A stretch of DNA of 64,000 nt. Source: Nocardia vaccinii NBRC 15922 (GTDB taxonomy: Bacteria; Actinomycetota; Actinomycetes; Mycobacteriales; Mycobacteriaceae). A model generated the notes under the pieces. That model made no database searches and had not been told where the DNA came from. It worked only from the letters and a program-made list of their open reading frames with translations. A program made the translations under genes and the position numbers. This document shows positions 1-8,381 of this stretch, one piece after another. Location of the stretch: contig NZ_BDCC01000027.1 of the NCBI RefSeq assembly GCF_001613305.1, positions 1 to 64,000 of the forward strand. Direction: 5' to 3'. Positions within the stretch are counted from its first letter, which is position 1. Every line of letters begins with the position of its first letter.

Positions 1-468
1 GGGCTGAACGACGAGCCCGCGCCGAAAACCTTGGAGCTGGTCTTGCTGAGCCTTTCGCTTCGCGGGCGACTTCCAGCGGGACGGAGACGCTTCGCCGCTG
101 GGCACGTAACGAGGTGGTTGGTTGGGTCGAGAGTGGGTCGGGGGTGGTTGGTCGCTGGGCGGGGTGCGAGGTGGTTGGTCGGGTGGGGAGCGGGTGGAGA
201 TGCTTCGCCGCTGAGTGTGTCGTGCGGCGGTCGGGTGGCGAACTGCTTCGTGTTTCGGGTGCGGCGGATGCCGCACCGCTTGCGTGGATCCGCATACGTT
301 GTAGGGGCTGCTGTGGGTGCATATGCAGGTATGGGGTGCTGGTGGGCATGTGGCTCGGGTGGACGTGCATTGCCTGGGTTAGGCTCGCTTCGCACGGGAT
401 CGCCGTGCGACCTGCTCATGAACGGCGGTGAGCAGGGCCGTTGTTGCTGCCGAAGGAGTGTCGTTTTC
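1..468. other. G-rich intergenic region upstream of eno with degenerate duplication
   Basis: No gene recognised. The + strand is very G-rich from about 110 to 245. The block GAGGTGGTTGGTTGGGT at 111-127 recurs as GAGGTGGTTGGTCGGGT at 168-184, and GGAGACGCTTCGCCGCTG at 83-100 recurs as GGAGATGCTTCGCCGCTG at 196-213. This looks like a degenerate tandem duplication of roughly 60-115 bp. Several GGG/GG runs could form G-quadruplexes. Frame 1 and frame 3 stay open through the region, but neither translation resembles a protein. Confidence 0.5.
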
Positions 469-1758
469 GTGGCCATCATCGAACAGGTCGGAGCTCGCGA
501 GATCCTGGATTCGCGCGGAAACCCCACCGTCGAGGTCGAGATCGCTCTCGACGACGGCACGCTCACCCGTGCGGCCGTGCCCTCGGGCGCGTCCACCGGC
601 GAGCACGAGGCCGTGGAACTGCGCGACGGGGGTGATCGGTACGGCGGCAAGGGCGTGCACAAGGCCGTCGAGGGCGTGCTCGACGAGATCGCTCCGGCTG
701 TGATCGGCCTGGACGCGGTCGAGCAGCGCACCGTCGATCAGGTTCTGCTGGATCTGGACGGCACCCCCGACAAATCTCGCCTGGGCGCGAACGCGCTGCT
801 CGGCGTCTCGCTCGCGGTGGCACGCGGCGCCGCGGAGTCCTCGGGCCTGGAACTGTTCCGCTACCTGGGCGGACCGAACGCGCACGTGCTGCCGGTGCCG
901 ATGATGAACATCCTCAACGGTGGCGCCCACGCCGACACCAGTGTCGACGTGCAGGAATTCATGATCGCCCCGATCGGCGCGCCCACCTTCCGGGAGGCGT
1001 TGCGCTGGGGTGCGGAGGTCTACCACGCGCTCAAGGCCGAGCTGAAGGCCAAGGGTCTGTCCACCGGTCTGGGTGACGAGGGCGGATTCGCCCCCGATCT
1101 GGCCGGCGGCACCCGCGAGGCGCTGGATCTGATCGCCGCCGCGATCGGCAAGGCCGGGTACAAGGTCGGCAGCGAGGTCGCGCTGGCCCTGGACGTCGCG
1201 GCCACCGAGTTCTACACCGCCGGAACCGGCTACACCTTCGAGGGTTCGGTGCGCACCGCCGAGGAGATGACGGCCTTCTACAACGAGCTGCTCTCGGCGT
1301 ACCCGCTGGTCTCCATCGAGGATCCGTTGTCCGAGGACGACTGGGCGGGCTGGGTCTCGCTGACCGACGAGATCGGCGACAAGATCCAGATCGTCGGCGA
1401 CGATCTGTTCGTCACCAACCCCGAACGACTCGAGGACGGTATCGCCAAGGGTGCGGCGAATGCGTTGCTGGTCAAGGTGAATCAGATCGGCACGCTCACC
1501 GAGACCCTGGACGCGGTCGACCTGGCCCACCGCAACGGCTACAAGACGATGATGAGCCACCGCTCCGGCGAGACCGAGGACACCACCATCGCGGATCTGG
1601 CCGTTGCGGTCGGCAGCGGTCAGATCAAGACCGGCGCCCCGGCCCGCAGCGAGCGCGTCGCCAAGTACAACCAGTTGCTGCGCATCGAGGACGCGCTGGG
1701 CGATTCGGCCCGCTACGCCGGGGACGTTGCGTTCCCGCGCTTTGCCGTCGAGGGATAG
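469..1758 (+). CDS. eno: Enolase (phosphopyruvate hydratase)
   Basis: This glycolytic enzyme interconverts 2-phosphoglycerate and phosphoenolpyruvate in the cytosol. The translation from GTG 469 gives 429 aa, the normal enolase length, starting VAIIEQVGAREILDSRGNPT. It carries the conserved loop SGASTGEHEAVELRD, the Mg-binding acidic residues in ALDVAATEFY and SIEDPLSEDDW, the signature LLVKVNQIGT and the MSHRSGETEDT segment. The open frame extends upstream to base 31, but that part is not enolase-like. An AAGGAG ribosome-binding site at 452-457 supports GTG 469. It is first in a co-directional cluster with the FtsB-like, DUF501 and ppx genes, as in mycobacteria (Rv1023-Rv1026). Confidence 0.97.
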   Translation: MAIIEQVGAREILDSRGNPTVEVEIALDDGTLTRAAVPSGASTGEHEAVELRDGGDRYGGKGVHKAVEGVLDEIAPAVIGLDAVEQRTVDQVLLDLDGTPDKSRLGANALLGVSLAVARGAAESSGLELFRYLGGPNAHVLPVPMMNILNGGAHADTSVDVQEFMIAPIGAPTFREALRWGAEVYHALKAELKAKGLSTGLGDEGGFAPDLAGGTREALDLIAAAIGKAGYKVGSEVALALDVAATEFYTAGTGYTFEGSVRTAEEMTAFYNELLSAYPLVSIEDPLSEDDWAGWVSLTDEIGDKIQIVGDDLFVTNPERLEDGIAKGAANALLVKVNQIGTLTETLDAVDLAHRNGYKTMMSHRSGETEDTTIADLAVAVGSGQIKTGAPARSERVAKYNQLLRIEDALGDSARYAGDVAFPRFAVEG

Positions 1759-1795
1759 TACCGTCGGAGTCGTTGTGGCGGCGGAGGTGTGAGAG

Positions 1796-2467
1796 ATGAC
1801 CGAACGGCGGGCGCGCGGCACCAGTCCGGGCGGACGTGGTGACCGCCGCTCGTCGCGGTCGGCCCACACCCGTCCGGAACGGACCGTCTCCACTCCGCCG
1901 GCCCGCACGGCCGCGGGTAAGCGCGCCGCGCAGCGGCGGACCACGGGCTCGAGGTCCGAATCCGGCCTGGCCGTGCAGAAGTCGTCGCGCCGCACCGGCG
2001 CCCGGAAGGCGAAGGACAAGCGCGAGCGCCGGTTCCTCGGTATCTCGACCGGGCGTGCGGTGTTGCTGGCGGCGGTGCTCTGCGCGCTGGCGCTGACCCT
2101 GGCCGTGCCGATGCGCACCTACCTGAGTCAGCGCGCCGAGGCGACCCAGTTGGCTCAGCAGCGCCGCGAGCTCGAGGAGGACGTCGCCCGCTTGCGCGAT
2201 CGCCGTGCTCAGCAACAGGATCCGGCGTACATCAAGTCCGAAGCGCGGGAGCGGCTGCGGCTGGTGATGCCGGGGGACACCGCGTACATCGTGCAGGTCC
2301 CCGGCATCGAACAACCCGCGGTGCCCGCCCCGACCGCCGCACCCCGCAAACCCGACCCCTGGTACACCGAGCTGTGGCGCAGTATGAACAACCCGCAACC
2401 GGCTCCGGCGGCCGCGCCGCAGACCGGCACGCCGCCACCCCCGACCCCGGAAGGACAGCCCCGGTGA
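1796..2467 (+). CDS. FtsB/DivIC-type septum formation initiator
   Basis: Small bitopic divisome protein, counterpart of mycobacterial Rv1024. A long basic, disordered cytoplasmic N-terminus (about residues 1-83) precedes one membrane helix (about 85-105, GRAVLLAAVLCALALTL). An extracytoplasmic coiled coil rich in Gln/Arg/Glu follows, with the family-typical ERLRLVMPGDTAY segment, and the tail is Pro/Ala-rich. It starts at ATG 1796 behind a GGAGG site at 1783-1787. Its TGA overlaps the next start as GTGA, so translation is probably coupled to DUF501. The exact FtsB versus DivIC assignment cannot be made from the sequence alone. Confidence 0.9.
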   Translation: MTERRARGTSPGGRGDRRSSRSAHTRPERTVSTPPARTAAGKRAAQRRTTGSRSESGLAVQKSSRRTGARKAKDKRERRFLGISTGRAVLLAAVLCALALTLAVPMRTYLSQRAEATQLAQQRRELEEDVARLRDRRAQQQDPAYIKSEARERLRLVMPGDTAYIVQVPGIEQPAVPAPTAAPRKPDPWYTELWRSMNNPQPAPAAAPQTGTPPPPTPEGQPR

Positions 2468-3015
2468 CCGACATCCCACCCAGCGCCGCCGATCTCGAGA
2501 TCGTCGCCCGGCAGCTGGGCCGTTCGCCGCGCGGCGTACTCGCCATCGCATACCGCACCCCGGACGGGCAGCCCGCGGTGGTGAAGACCGCGCCCCGGCT
2601 CCCCGACGGAACTCCGTTTCCGACCCTGTACTACCTGACAGATCCACGCCTGACCGCGGAGGCGAGCCGTCAGGAGGCCGAAGGTCTGATGCGCGGGATG
2701 ACCGAGCGGATCGTCACCGATCCAGGGCTGGCCGCCGCCTATCGCCGCGCCCACGAGAGCTATCTGGCCGAGCGCGACGCCATCGAATCGCTGGATACCG
2801 ATTTCAGTGGCGGTGGCATGCCCGAGCGGGTCAAGTGCCTGCATGTGCTGATCGCGCACGCCCTGGCCAAGGGGCCGGGGGTGAACCCGTTCGGCGACGA
2901 GGCGGTCGCCCTGGCCGCCGAGGGCCGTCTGCGCGGCACCGCGATCCCGGCCGATTGGCCGAAATACGATCAGTACCAGGCGGATTCGACAGGAGGCTCG
3001 GATGGCGACGAATGA
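2464..3015 (+). CDS. DUF501 family protein
   Basis: A 183-aa cytosolic protein of the actinobacterial DUF501 family (Rv1025-like), function unknown. The GTG at 2464 overlaps the stop of the upstream FtsB-like gene, and its own 3' end overlaps the start of ppx by 14 bases, so all three are tightly coupled. The translation VTDIPPSAADLEIVARQLGR continues into conserved-looking PTLYYLTDP and GGMPERVKCLHVLIAHALA segments. An upstream in-frame ATG at 2374 lies inside the FtsB-like gene and is rejected because of the coupled GTGA arrangement. Confidence 0.9.
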   Translation: MTDIPPSAADLEIVARQLGRSPRGVLAIAYRTPDGQPAVVKTAPRLPDGTPFPTLYYLTDPRLTAEASRQEAEGLMRGMTERIVTDPGLAAAYRRAHESYLAERDAIESLDTDFSGGGMPERVKCLHVLIAHALAKGPGVNPFGDEAVALAAEGRLRGTAIPADWPKYDQYQADSTGGSDGDE

Positions 3016-3967
3016 TCGGGTGGCCGCGGTCGACTGCGGCACCAATTCGATCCGTTTGCTGATCGCGGACGTCGCGGCCGGGCCGCCGGACCGGCCGAAG
3101 CTGACCGATCTGCACCGGGAGATGCGCATCGTGCGATTGGGGCAGGGGGTGGATGCCACCGGAGAGCTGAATCCGGAGGCGATCGAACGCACCCGCGTCG
3201 CCTTGCACGATTATGTGGACCTCATGCTCGAGGCCGGGGTTTCCATGGTCCGCATGGTCGCCACCTCCGCCACACGCGACGCTCGCAATCGTGACGACTT
3301 CTTCGCCATGACCGCCGCGGAATTGGGACGTGTCGTACCGGGCGCGCAGGCCGAGGTGATCACCGGCGACGAGGAGGCCCGGCTGTCCTTCGCCGGTGCG
3401 GTCGGTGAATTGTCCAGTGCCGAAGGGCCTTTCGTGGTTGTCGACCTGGGCGGCGGATCCACGGAGGTCGTCCTCGGCGACGCGGCGGGCGTACATGCCG
3501 CCTACTCGGCCGATATCGGCTGTGTGCGCCTGACCGAACGTCACCTGCACGGCAATCCGCCGACTCCGGAAGAGGTCGCCTCCGCGCGGTTCTTCGCCGA
3601 GCAGCAGCTGGCTCAGGCGTTCGGCGTCGTGCCGGTCGAGCGTGCGCGCACCTGGGTCGGCGTCGCCGGAACCATGACCACGATCGCCGCGGTCGCGCTC
3701 GACCTGCCCGAATACGATTCGGAGAAAGTGCATCTCACGCGGATGAGCCTCGGCGAACTTCGCACGGTGTGTCATCGGCTGATCGGTATGAATCACGACG
3801 AGCGCGCGGCGCTGGGCCCGATGCATCCCGGCCGGGTCGATGTGATCGGCGGCGGTGCGGTGATCGCCGAAGTGCTGGCGGACGATCTGGCACGCCGGGC
3901 GGGAATCGACGAACTCATCGTCAGCGAACACGACATCCTCGACGGAATCGCGTTGTCACTGTTCTGA
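3002..3967 (+). CDS. ppx: Exopolyphosphatase / pppGpp phosphohydrolase (Ppx/GppA family)
   Basis: A 321-aa single-module member of the ASKHA-fold Ppx/GppA family, which hydrolyses inorganic polyphosphate or the pentaphosphate alarmone. The phosphate-1 loop AAVDCGTNSIRLLIAD is at the N-terminus, and the phosphate-2 loop VVDLGGGSTEVVLG lies near residue 145. The length matches the short mycobacterial Ppx2 (Rv1026), which lacks the extra C-terminal HD-like domains of E. coli Ppx. ATG 3002 overlaps the end of DUF501. Which substrate it prefers cannot be read from the sequence. Confidence 0.93.
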   Translation: MATNDRVAAVDCGTNSIRLLIADVAAGPPDRPKLTDLHREMRIVRLGQGVDATGELNPEAIERTRVALHDYVDLMLEAGVSMVRMVATSATRDARNRDDFFAMTAAELGRVVPGAQAEVITGDEEARLSFAGAVGELSSAEGPFVVVDLGGGSTEVVLGDAAGVHAAYSADIGCVRLTERHLHGNPPTPEEVASARFFAEQQLAQAFGVVPVERARTWVGVAGTMTTIAAVALDLPEYDSEKVHLTRMSLGELRTVCHRLIGMNHDERAALGPMHPGRVDVIGGGAVIAEVLADDLARRAGIDELIVSEHDILDGIALSLF

Positions 3968-4393
3968 ATCCTGGTGCGCGGCAACGGTTTCCGGTAGCCG
4001 ACGGGAAGGCGGTGCGAGTTGTTCCCGGGGGTGCCGTCAGGGGATTTCGTCCGACCGGCAGTCGGCGCCGCATGCGTGGCTGCGTGTTTCCCGGCCGTGA
4101 TCCGGGCCGAGTCGGCGGTCGGTCGAAATCGGCCGTCGGCACATCCCCCGGCCACCTGTGAGCGTTCACATATGCGGTTTTCGAGGATGCACAATGCTCA
4201 GTCAATTGCTCCGGAGATTGACCCAATGCGAGCAGAATGCTCAGAGTCTGATCATTCTGCTCGCAAATATCGGCACAGACCCGACGAACTGACTACTCTT
4301 CCTTCGGCGGCGGACCGGCAGCCGGTTCGCATCATGCGCCGCAACCGCCACCCTGGTTGCTGGAAAATCGCGTGTCGTGGAAAGGTCGAATGC
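3968..4393. other. Intergenic region between ppx and POT transporter
   Basis: About 425 bases without a supported gene. The open frame of the downstream transporter runs back into it, but this part is Arg/Pro-rich and not transporter-like. The last 180 bases are less GC-rich and hold the inverted repeat listed separately, so this is probably the transporter promoter and leader. Confidence 0.5.
4227..4265. promoter_or_regulatory. 13-bp inverted repeat in POT leader
   Basis: TGCGAGCAGAATG at 4227-4239 is repeated as its exact reverse complement CATTCTGCTCGCA at 4253-4265, around a 13-base spacer. It sits about 130 bases upstream of the peptide transporter start. No T-run follows, so an operator or RNA leader hairpin is more likely than a terminator. 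Confidence 0.55.
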
Positions 4394-5860
4394 ATGACGG
4401 AGGTGGGCTACCAGCCCGGACGGGCGTCCGAACGTACCGTGTTCGGACATCCGATCGGTTTGGTGAATCTGTTCGGGGTCGAGCTGTGGGAACGATTCTC
4501 GTTCTACGGCATGGTCACGATCCTGGGTTATTACCTGTACTACTCCCTGACCGAGGGTGGGCTGGGGCTCGAGAAGACCACCGCGACCGGCATCGTCGGC
4601 GCCTACGGCGGCGCGGTGTACATGTCCACCGTGCTGGGCGGCTGGCTGGCCGACCGGGTCCTGGGCATGGAACGCACGGTCTTCTACGGCGGTGTGGTCG
4701 TGATGGCGGGGCATATCGCGCTGGCCGTACTGCCCGGCTTGGCCGGGGTCGGCGCGGGCCTGACGCTGGTCGCGCTCGGCAGCGGCGCGCTGAAGGCGAA
4801 CGCGTCTTCACTTCTGGGCACCCTGTACGAGAAGGGGGACCCGCGTTGTGACGGCGGGTTCACGCTGTTCTATCTCGGCGTCAATCTGGGTGCGTTCATC
4901 GGCCCGCTGATCACCGGCGTCCTGCAGACCGATCTTGGCTTCCACTACGGTTTCGGCGCGGCGGCGATCGGTATGGCGCTGGGGCTGATTCAGTACGTGG
5001 TCTTCCGGCGCAATCTGGGCACGCACGGACGTATCGTCCCGAACCCCTTGCCGCGCGGACAGATTCCGATGGTGATCGGATTCGTCGCCGCGGTCGTCGT
5101 CGTGGTCGCGATCGCGGGCCTGACCGGACTGGTCGAGCTCTCCGCCGTGGCATGGTGGATCACCGGCGTCATCGCCGTCGCATCGATCGTCTACTTCTAC
5201 CTGATGCTGACGAGCCCGAAAGTCACCCAGCTCGAGCGGGTTCGGGTGCGCGCGTTCATTCCGCTGTTCATCGCCAACGCCGTCTTCTGGTCGTTGTTCC
5301 AGCAGATCTTCACCGTGCTCGCGGTGTACTCCGACGAGCGGATGAACTGGTCGATCTTCGGCTGGACCGCGCCGTCGAACTGGATCGGCTCGGAGGAGCC
5401 GGTCTGGGTGATCGCCCTGTCACCCTTGTTCGCGCTGGCGTGGACGCGGCTGGGCAACCGGGCTCCGACCACGCCACGCAAATTCGCCTACGGCGTGATG
5501 GGGATGGGCGTGGCGTTCCTGCTGTTCGTCCTGCTGGCCGGATTCGACGGCAAAACGGTGCCCGCGCTGCTGGTCTTCTTCATCCTCGGCGTCTTCGCCA
5601 TCTCGGAGCTGATGATCTCCCCGATCGGCCTGGCCGTGACGACGCAACTCGCGCCCGAGGCCTTCCGCGCACAGATGATGGCCCTGTACTTCTTCTCCGT
5701 CGGCATCGGCACATCCATGTCCGGCGTGTTGTCCGATTACTACAGCCCGCACCACGAGGTCGCCTACTTCGGCATCATCGGCCTGGTCACCATCGTGGTA
5801 GGCATCGTCGTCCACCTCCTGGCCCCCCGCGTCAGCCGCCTCATGGAAGGAGTTCACTAA
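4394..5860 (+). CDS. POT/PTR family proton-dependent oligopeptide transporter
   Basis: A 488-aa polytopic inner-membrane protein of the proton-dependent oligopeptide transporter branch of MFS, importing di- and tripeptides. The PTR signature region is present early: GVELWERFSFYGMVTILGYY, followed by YGGAVYMSTVLGGWLADR and FTLFYLGVNLGAFIGPLI. The number of hydrophobic segments fits the 12-14 helices of the family. I chose ATG 4394 because the protein begins like its relatives there (MTEVGYQPGRASERTVFGHP) and a GGAAAGG motif precedes it. It stands alone, followed by a tRNA gene. Confidence 0.92.
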   Translation: MTEVGYQPGRASERTVFGHPIGLVNLFGVELWERFSFYGMVTILGYYLYYSLTEGGLGLEKTTATGIVGAYGGAVYMSTVLGGWLADRVLGMERTVFYGGVVVMAGHIALAVLPGLAGVGAGLTLVALGSGALKANASSLLGTLYEKGDPRCDGGFTLFYLGVNLGAFIGPLITGVLQTDLGFHYGFGAAAIGMALGLIQYVVFRRNLGTHGRIVPNPLPRGQIPMVIGFVAAVVVVVAIAGLTGLVELSAVAWWITGVIAVASIVYFYLMLTSPKVTQLERVRVRAFIPLFIANAVFWSLFQQIFTVLAVYSDERMNWSIFGWTAPSNWIGSEEPVWVIALSPLFALAWTRLGNRAPTTPRKFAYGVMGMGVAFLLFVLLAGFDGKTVPALLVFFILGVFAISELMISPIGLAVTTQLAPEAFRAQMMALYFFSVGIGTSMSGVLSDYYSPHHEVAYFGIIGLVTIVVGIVVHLLAPRVSRLMEGVH

Positions 5861-5926
5861 CTCCGTACCACCCAACCTACGCAGAATTCCGAGACGGACG
5901 TACGACTTCGGTACGCTAACCAGGTC

Positions 5927-6000
5927 GCCCCCGTAGCCCAATTGGCAGAGGCAGCGGACTTAAAATCCGCCCAGTGTCGGTTCGAGCCCGACCGGGGGCA
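5927..6000 (+). tRNA. tRNA-Leu (UAA anticodon), attB for an integrated element
   Basis: A full cloverleaf can be drawn. The acceptor stem pairs GCCCCCG with CGGGGGC. The anticodon stem pairs GCGGA with TCCGC around loop CTTAAAA, with anticodon TAA at 5961-5963. The T-arm pairs GTCGG with CCGAC around TTCGAGC. CCA is not encoded. The variable loop is only 5 nt (CCAGT), a class I fold, whereas leucine tRNAs normally have a long variable arm. The gene lies downstream of ppx, as leuT does in M. tuberculosis. Its 3' 43 nt are part of the left attachment repeat. Confidence 0.93.
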
Positions 6001-6001
6001 C
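5958..6001 (+). repeat. attL: 44-bp direct repeat (tRNA 3' half)
   Basis: Begins ACTTAAAATCCGCCC in the anticodon arm and ends at the CGGGGGCAC acceptor end. It matches 11124-11167 at 43 of 44 positions; the single difference is A at 5965 versus G at 11131. Confidence 0.9.
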
Positions 6002-6088
6002 ATTATCGGTGCAGGTAGAGCTGTTTTCGGTGGGTTGTGGCAGGTCGGGAAAGCTTGCCAGCCCGGCACCATCCCGGTGCGTAAACGG

Positions 6089-6241
6089 CTACGTGCTGCT
6101 GTCTTCGTCCTGGATGTGCTGGCGGGTCGCCTTTACCGTGCGCTCCCTTGGCATCGGCTCAGGCCAGAAAATCGCGCCAATGAGCAGCACTGCGAGCGGC
6201 AGGCCGACAGCGACAACCAAACCGAAGGTGTCGGCGCTCAT
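6089..6241 (-). CDS. Small single-pass membrane protein
   Basis: A 50-aa protein, MSADTFGLVVAVGLPLAVLL... with one hydrophobic helix at about residues 6-26, then a charged tail ending QDEDSST. Its ATG overlaps the TGA of the upstream gene (6238-6462) as ATGA, which argues for a real, translationally coupled gene. Family unknown. It lies just inside the left end of the integrated element. Confidence 0.5.
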   Translation of the reverse strand: MSADTFGLVVAVGLPLAVLLIGAIFWPEPMPRERTVKATRQHIQDEDSST

Positions 6242-6462
6242 CGGTCTTCCCACGCCCGCAGGCACCACATCGGTTGTGACGGCGGGCGGGCCTCGTACTC
6301 GAGCGGTTCGACCTCAACCGTGTAGTCCGGGTTCCAGTTCCGCAGTGCCCGGAGAAATTTCACGATTACATCCGGACTGGCGGTGTACATGACCGTCGGC
6401 GGTCGCGCTTTGCCGAAGTCCACCTTCACCATTCGTTGCGGCAGTTCATTGCTCCGGTCCAT
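6238..6462 (-). CDS. Hypothetical small protein of the integrated element
   Basis: 74 aa from ATG 6462; a shorter start, MVKVDFGKARPPTVMYTASP, 10 residues in is also possible. The sequence has balanced, protein-like composition (VIVKFLRALRNWNPDYTVEV) and no membrane segment. It is coupled by ATGA overlap to the 50-aa membrane protein downstream. I do not recognise a family. Confidence 0.55.
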   Translation of the reverse strand: MDRSNELPQRMVKVDFGKARPPTVMYTASPDVIVKFLRALRNWNPDYTVEVEPLEYEARPPSQPMWCLRAWEDR

Positions 6463-6593
6463 TGCGTGCCCCGTCCGTCGTCATATGGAGGGCACCCGCC
6501 GCCGGGGATTCCGGATCGGGGTCGCTGGCGTCAACCCGGCGGTGGGGCCGGATTGAACGCTATTTGTATGCTCCGAGGTCGAACCAGAAAATT

Positions 6594-6607
6594 GCGCAAT
6601 ATTGCGC
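6594..6607. promoter_or_regulatory. 14-bp perfect palindrome upstream of DUF6879/XRE operon
   Basis: GCGCAATATTGCGC lies 70 bases upstream of the first gene of the 6677-8335 operon, which ends with an HTH regulator. It is a plausible autoregulatory operator; no binding evidence. Confidence 0.4.
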
Positions 6608-6676
6608 CGAAAGGTCGTGCAATGCGACGTCATCGGACTGATGATGAAGGTGTCCACCCACTTCAGAGGAGACACA

Positions 6677-7003
6677 ATGGAACTGGAACGGCTCGGCGGC
6701 GACAGCACAGACGGGCAGTCGCCCACACTTTTCCGCAGTGATCGCGGGACCTACGTCACGCAGGGCTGGCGTACCGACAGGTCCGACACGATCGAGATTC
6801 CGCACCGGCTGGTCCGGCATCTCGTACCGGGGACGTGCTTCGGCGCGCTGCTGCACGACACCGGGTACGGCACCTTCCTGCTCACGGGCGAGCCGGTGAC
6901 GGATGTTCGAGCGCTGGAACAGATTCGGCCGCCGGACCACGAGTCGGCCGTGGAGGTGCCGATTGGTACGGAGCGGAGGCGCGATGCTGCACCTCACGTT
7001 TGA
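6677..7003 (+). CDS. Hypothetical protein associated with DUF6879/XRE modules
   Basis: 108 aa from ATG 6677, with AGAGGAGA directly upstream. The core FRSDRGTYVTQGWRTD... EIPHRLVRHLVPGT... LHDTGYGTFLLTGEPVTD resembles small proteins that commonly precede DUF6879 genes in Nocardia and Streptomyces. No catalytic motif is visible. Its 3' end overlaps the next gene by 20 bases, so the three genes 6677-8335 form one operon. Confidence 0.7.
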   Translation: MELERLGGDSTDGQSPTLFRSDRGTYVTQGWRTDRSDTIEIPHRLVRHLVPGTCFGALLHDTGYGTFLLTGEPVTDVRALEQIRPPDHESAVEVPIGTERRRDAAPHV

Positions 7004-7499
7004 TGATCTGGCACAAGCTTTTCGGACGCATCGCCGGGCGTTCCATCTAGAGGTCCGCGACGACTACAGCGGCGTAGCCGGAGAAGCCGACCGGGTACAA
7101 CGGTTTCTGAACGGGGAGCAGCAAGACCCGGCGGCGAGCGCGCGGTGGCACGCGCTCATGCGGGAGGTCACCGGTGCGGGGTGTGCGGTACAGCGGGTCC
7201 GGGTGATCTCCGAGCCGCACGGCGATTACGCCCGGTTCGCGATTGGCACGACGGACGCCAATCTACAAGCGGGCGAGGATATTCGGTGGTTGCCCCGGCA
7301 GGACGCACCGACAGATCTTCCGGATGATGACTGGTGGCTGTTCAACGACGAGTTGGCCGCCTACACCGTGTTCGAGCGAGACGGCTCGGCGTTGCCGGGC
7401 TGGGTTGCTATCACCGATCCAGAGGTAGTGCGGCACTACGCTGATCTTCGAGATCAGCTGTGGACCAAGGCGATACCGCACCGTGAGTACGCCAAGTGA
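6984..7499 (+). CDS. DUF6879 family protein
   Basis: 171 aa from ATG 6984, behind a GGAGG at 6975-6979. The typical DUF6879 layout is present: a helical N-terminal part (MLHLTFDDLAQAFRTHRRAF), then RVRVISEPHGDYARF, then the acidic-aromatic block DDDWWLFNDE. These proteins nearly always accompany an XRE/DUF5753 regulator, as here. Their role is unknown, though they have been suggested to act as signalling partners of the regulator. The stop overlaps the regulator start as GTGA. Confidence 0.85.
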   Translation: MLHLTFDDLAQAFRTHRRAFHLEVRDDYSGVAGEADRVQRFLNGEQQDPAASARWHALMREVTGAGCAVQRVRVISEPHGDYARFAIGTTDANLQAGEDIRWLPRQDAPTDLPDDDWWLFNDELAAYTVFERDGSALPGWVAITDPEVVRHYADLRDQLWTKAIPHREYAK

Positions 7500-8335
7500 C
7501 CAACGCCGGTGAGGCGCGCCGTGACCTTGGAGCCCGCCTGCGCGGGTTGAGGGTTGCGGCGCGCCTGCGCGGGTACCAGCTCGCCCAGCAAGCGGGCTGG
7601 CACGCGGCCAAGGTGTCGCGCATTGAGCACGGCTCGCAGGCGCTTAGCGAAGACGACTTGGCCGTGTGGTGCCGCCTCACCGACGCCGAAGACGAATACT
7701 CGGATCTGCTAGCCACGCTGCGCAATATCAGTGCGGCGTGGATGGAATGGCGACGCATCGTCGGCCACGGGTACAGCAACCACCAACGCCAGATCAGCGG
7801 AATGGAAGACCGCAGCGAACTACTGCGCGGGTACGACCCACAGGTGTTCCACGGGCTGTTGCAGACGCCTGGCTACGCGCGGGCGCTGATGGCCGCTGGC
7901 ATGGAGTTCCTGAACACAACCCGTGACCTGGACGCCGCAGTTGCCGCCCGCGTGGAACGCCAACGGGTACTGCGAGAAGGTCGGCATCGGTTCTACTTCC
8001 TGGTGGGCGAGCAGGCGCTCAGAACCACCGTTGGAGACGACGCCGTGATGGCCGAGCAGCTCCGGCATGTTTTGGATCTAATGTCCTTGCCGCGCTTGGT
8101 ATTTGGAATCATCCCGGCTGACAGCGCGTTCTTCCGCCGTACGACGGATTTCGTTCTGTACGACCAACGTAAGGTGTTGGTGGAGACCATCACCGCCGAA
8201 TCGGCCGTAACGCAGCCGCGCGAGATTGCTCTGTACGAGAAGGTGTTCAACCGGCTGGCCGAGCACGCCGTCCACGGTGACGCTGCTCGCACGCTGTTGA
8301 CGTCGGCGTTGAAGCAACGCGAGGCGAACGCGTAG
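7496..8335 (+). CDS. XRE-type HTH regulator with DUF5753 domain
   Basis: 279 aa. N-terminal helix-turn-helix at about residues 10-65 (GARLRGLRVAARLRGYQLAQ ... KVSRIEHGSQALSEDDL), then the DUF5753 sensor-like domain with YDPQVFHGLLQTPGYARALM. GTG 7496 overlaps the stop of the DUF6879 gene. It is one of three XRE-DUF5753 regulators in the window (also 29738 and 32726). It probably regulates its own operon. Confidence 0.9.
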   Translation: MTNAGEARRDLGARLRGLRVAARLRGYQLAQQAGWHAAKVSRIEHGSQALSEDDLAVWCRLTDAEDEYSDLLATLRNISAAWMEWRRIVGHGYSNHQRQISGMEDRSELLRGYDPQVFHGLLQTPGYARALMAAGMEFLNTTRDLDAAVAARVERQRVLREGRHRFYFLVGEQALRTTVGDDAVMAEQLRHVLDLMSLPRLVFGIIPADSAFFRRTTDFVLYDQRKVLVETITAESAVTQPREIALYEKVFNRLAEHAVHGDAARTLLTSALKQREANA

Positions 8336-8381
8336 GCGCATATACGAGCAATTCCCGTGGGCTACCTGCGATGATCGTCAT

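Noticed and set aside
379..2118. 579-aa minus-strand open frame opposite eno
   Set aside because: Shadow frame; eno is certain on the + strand.
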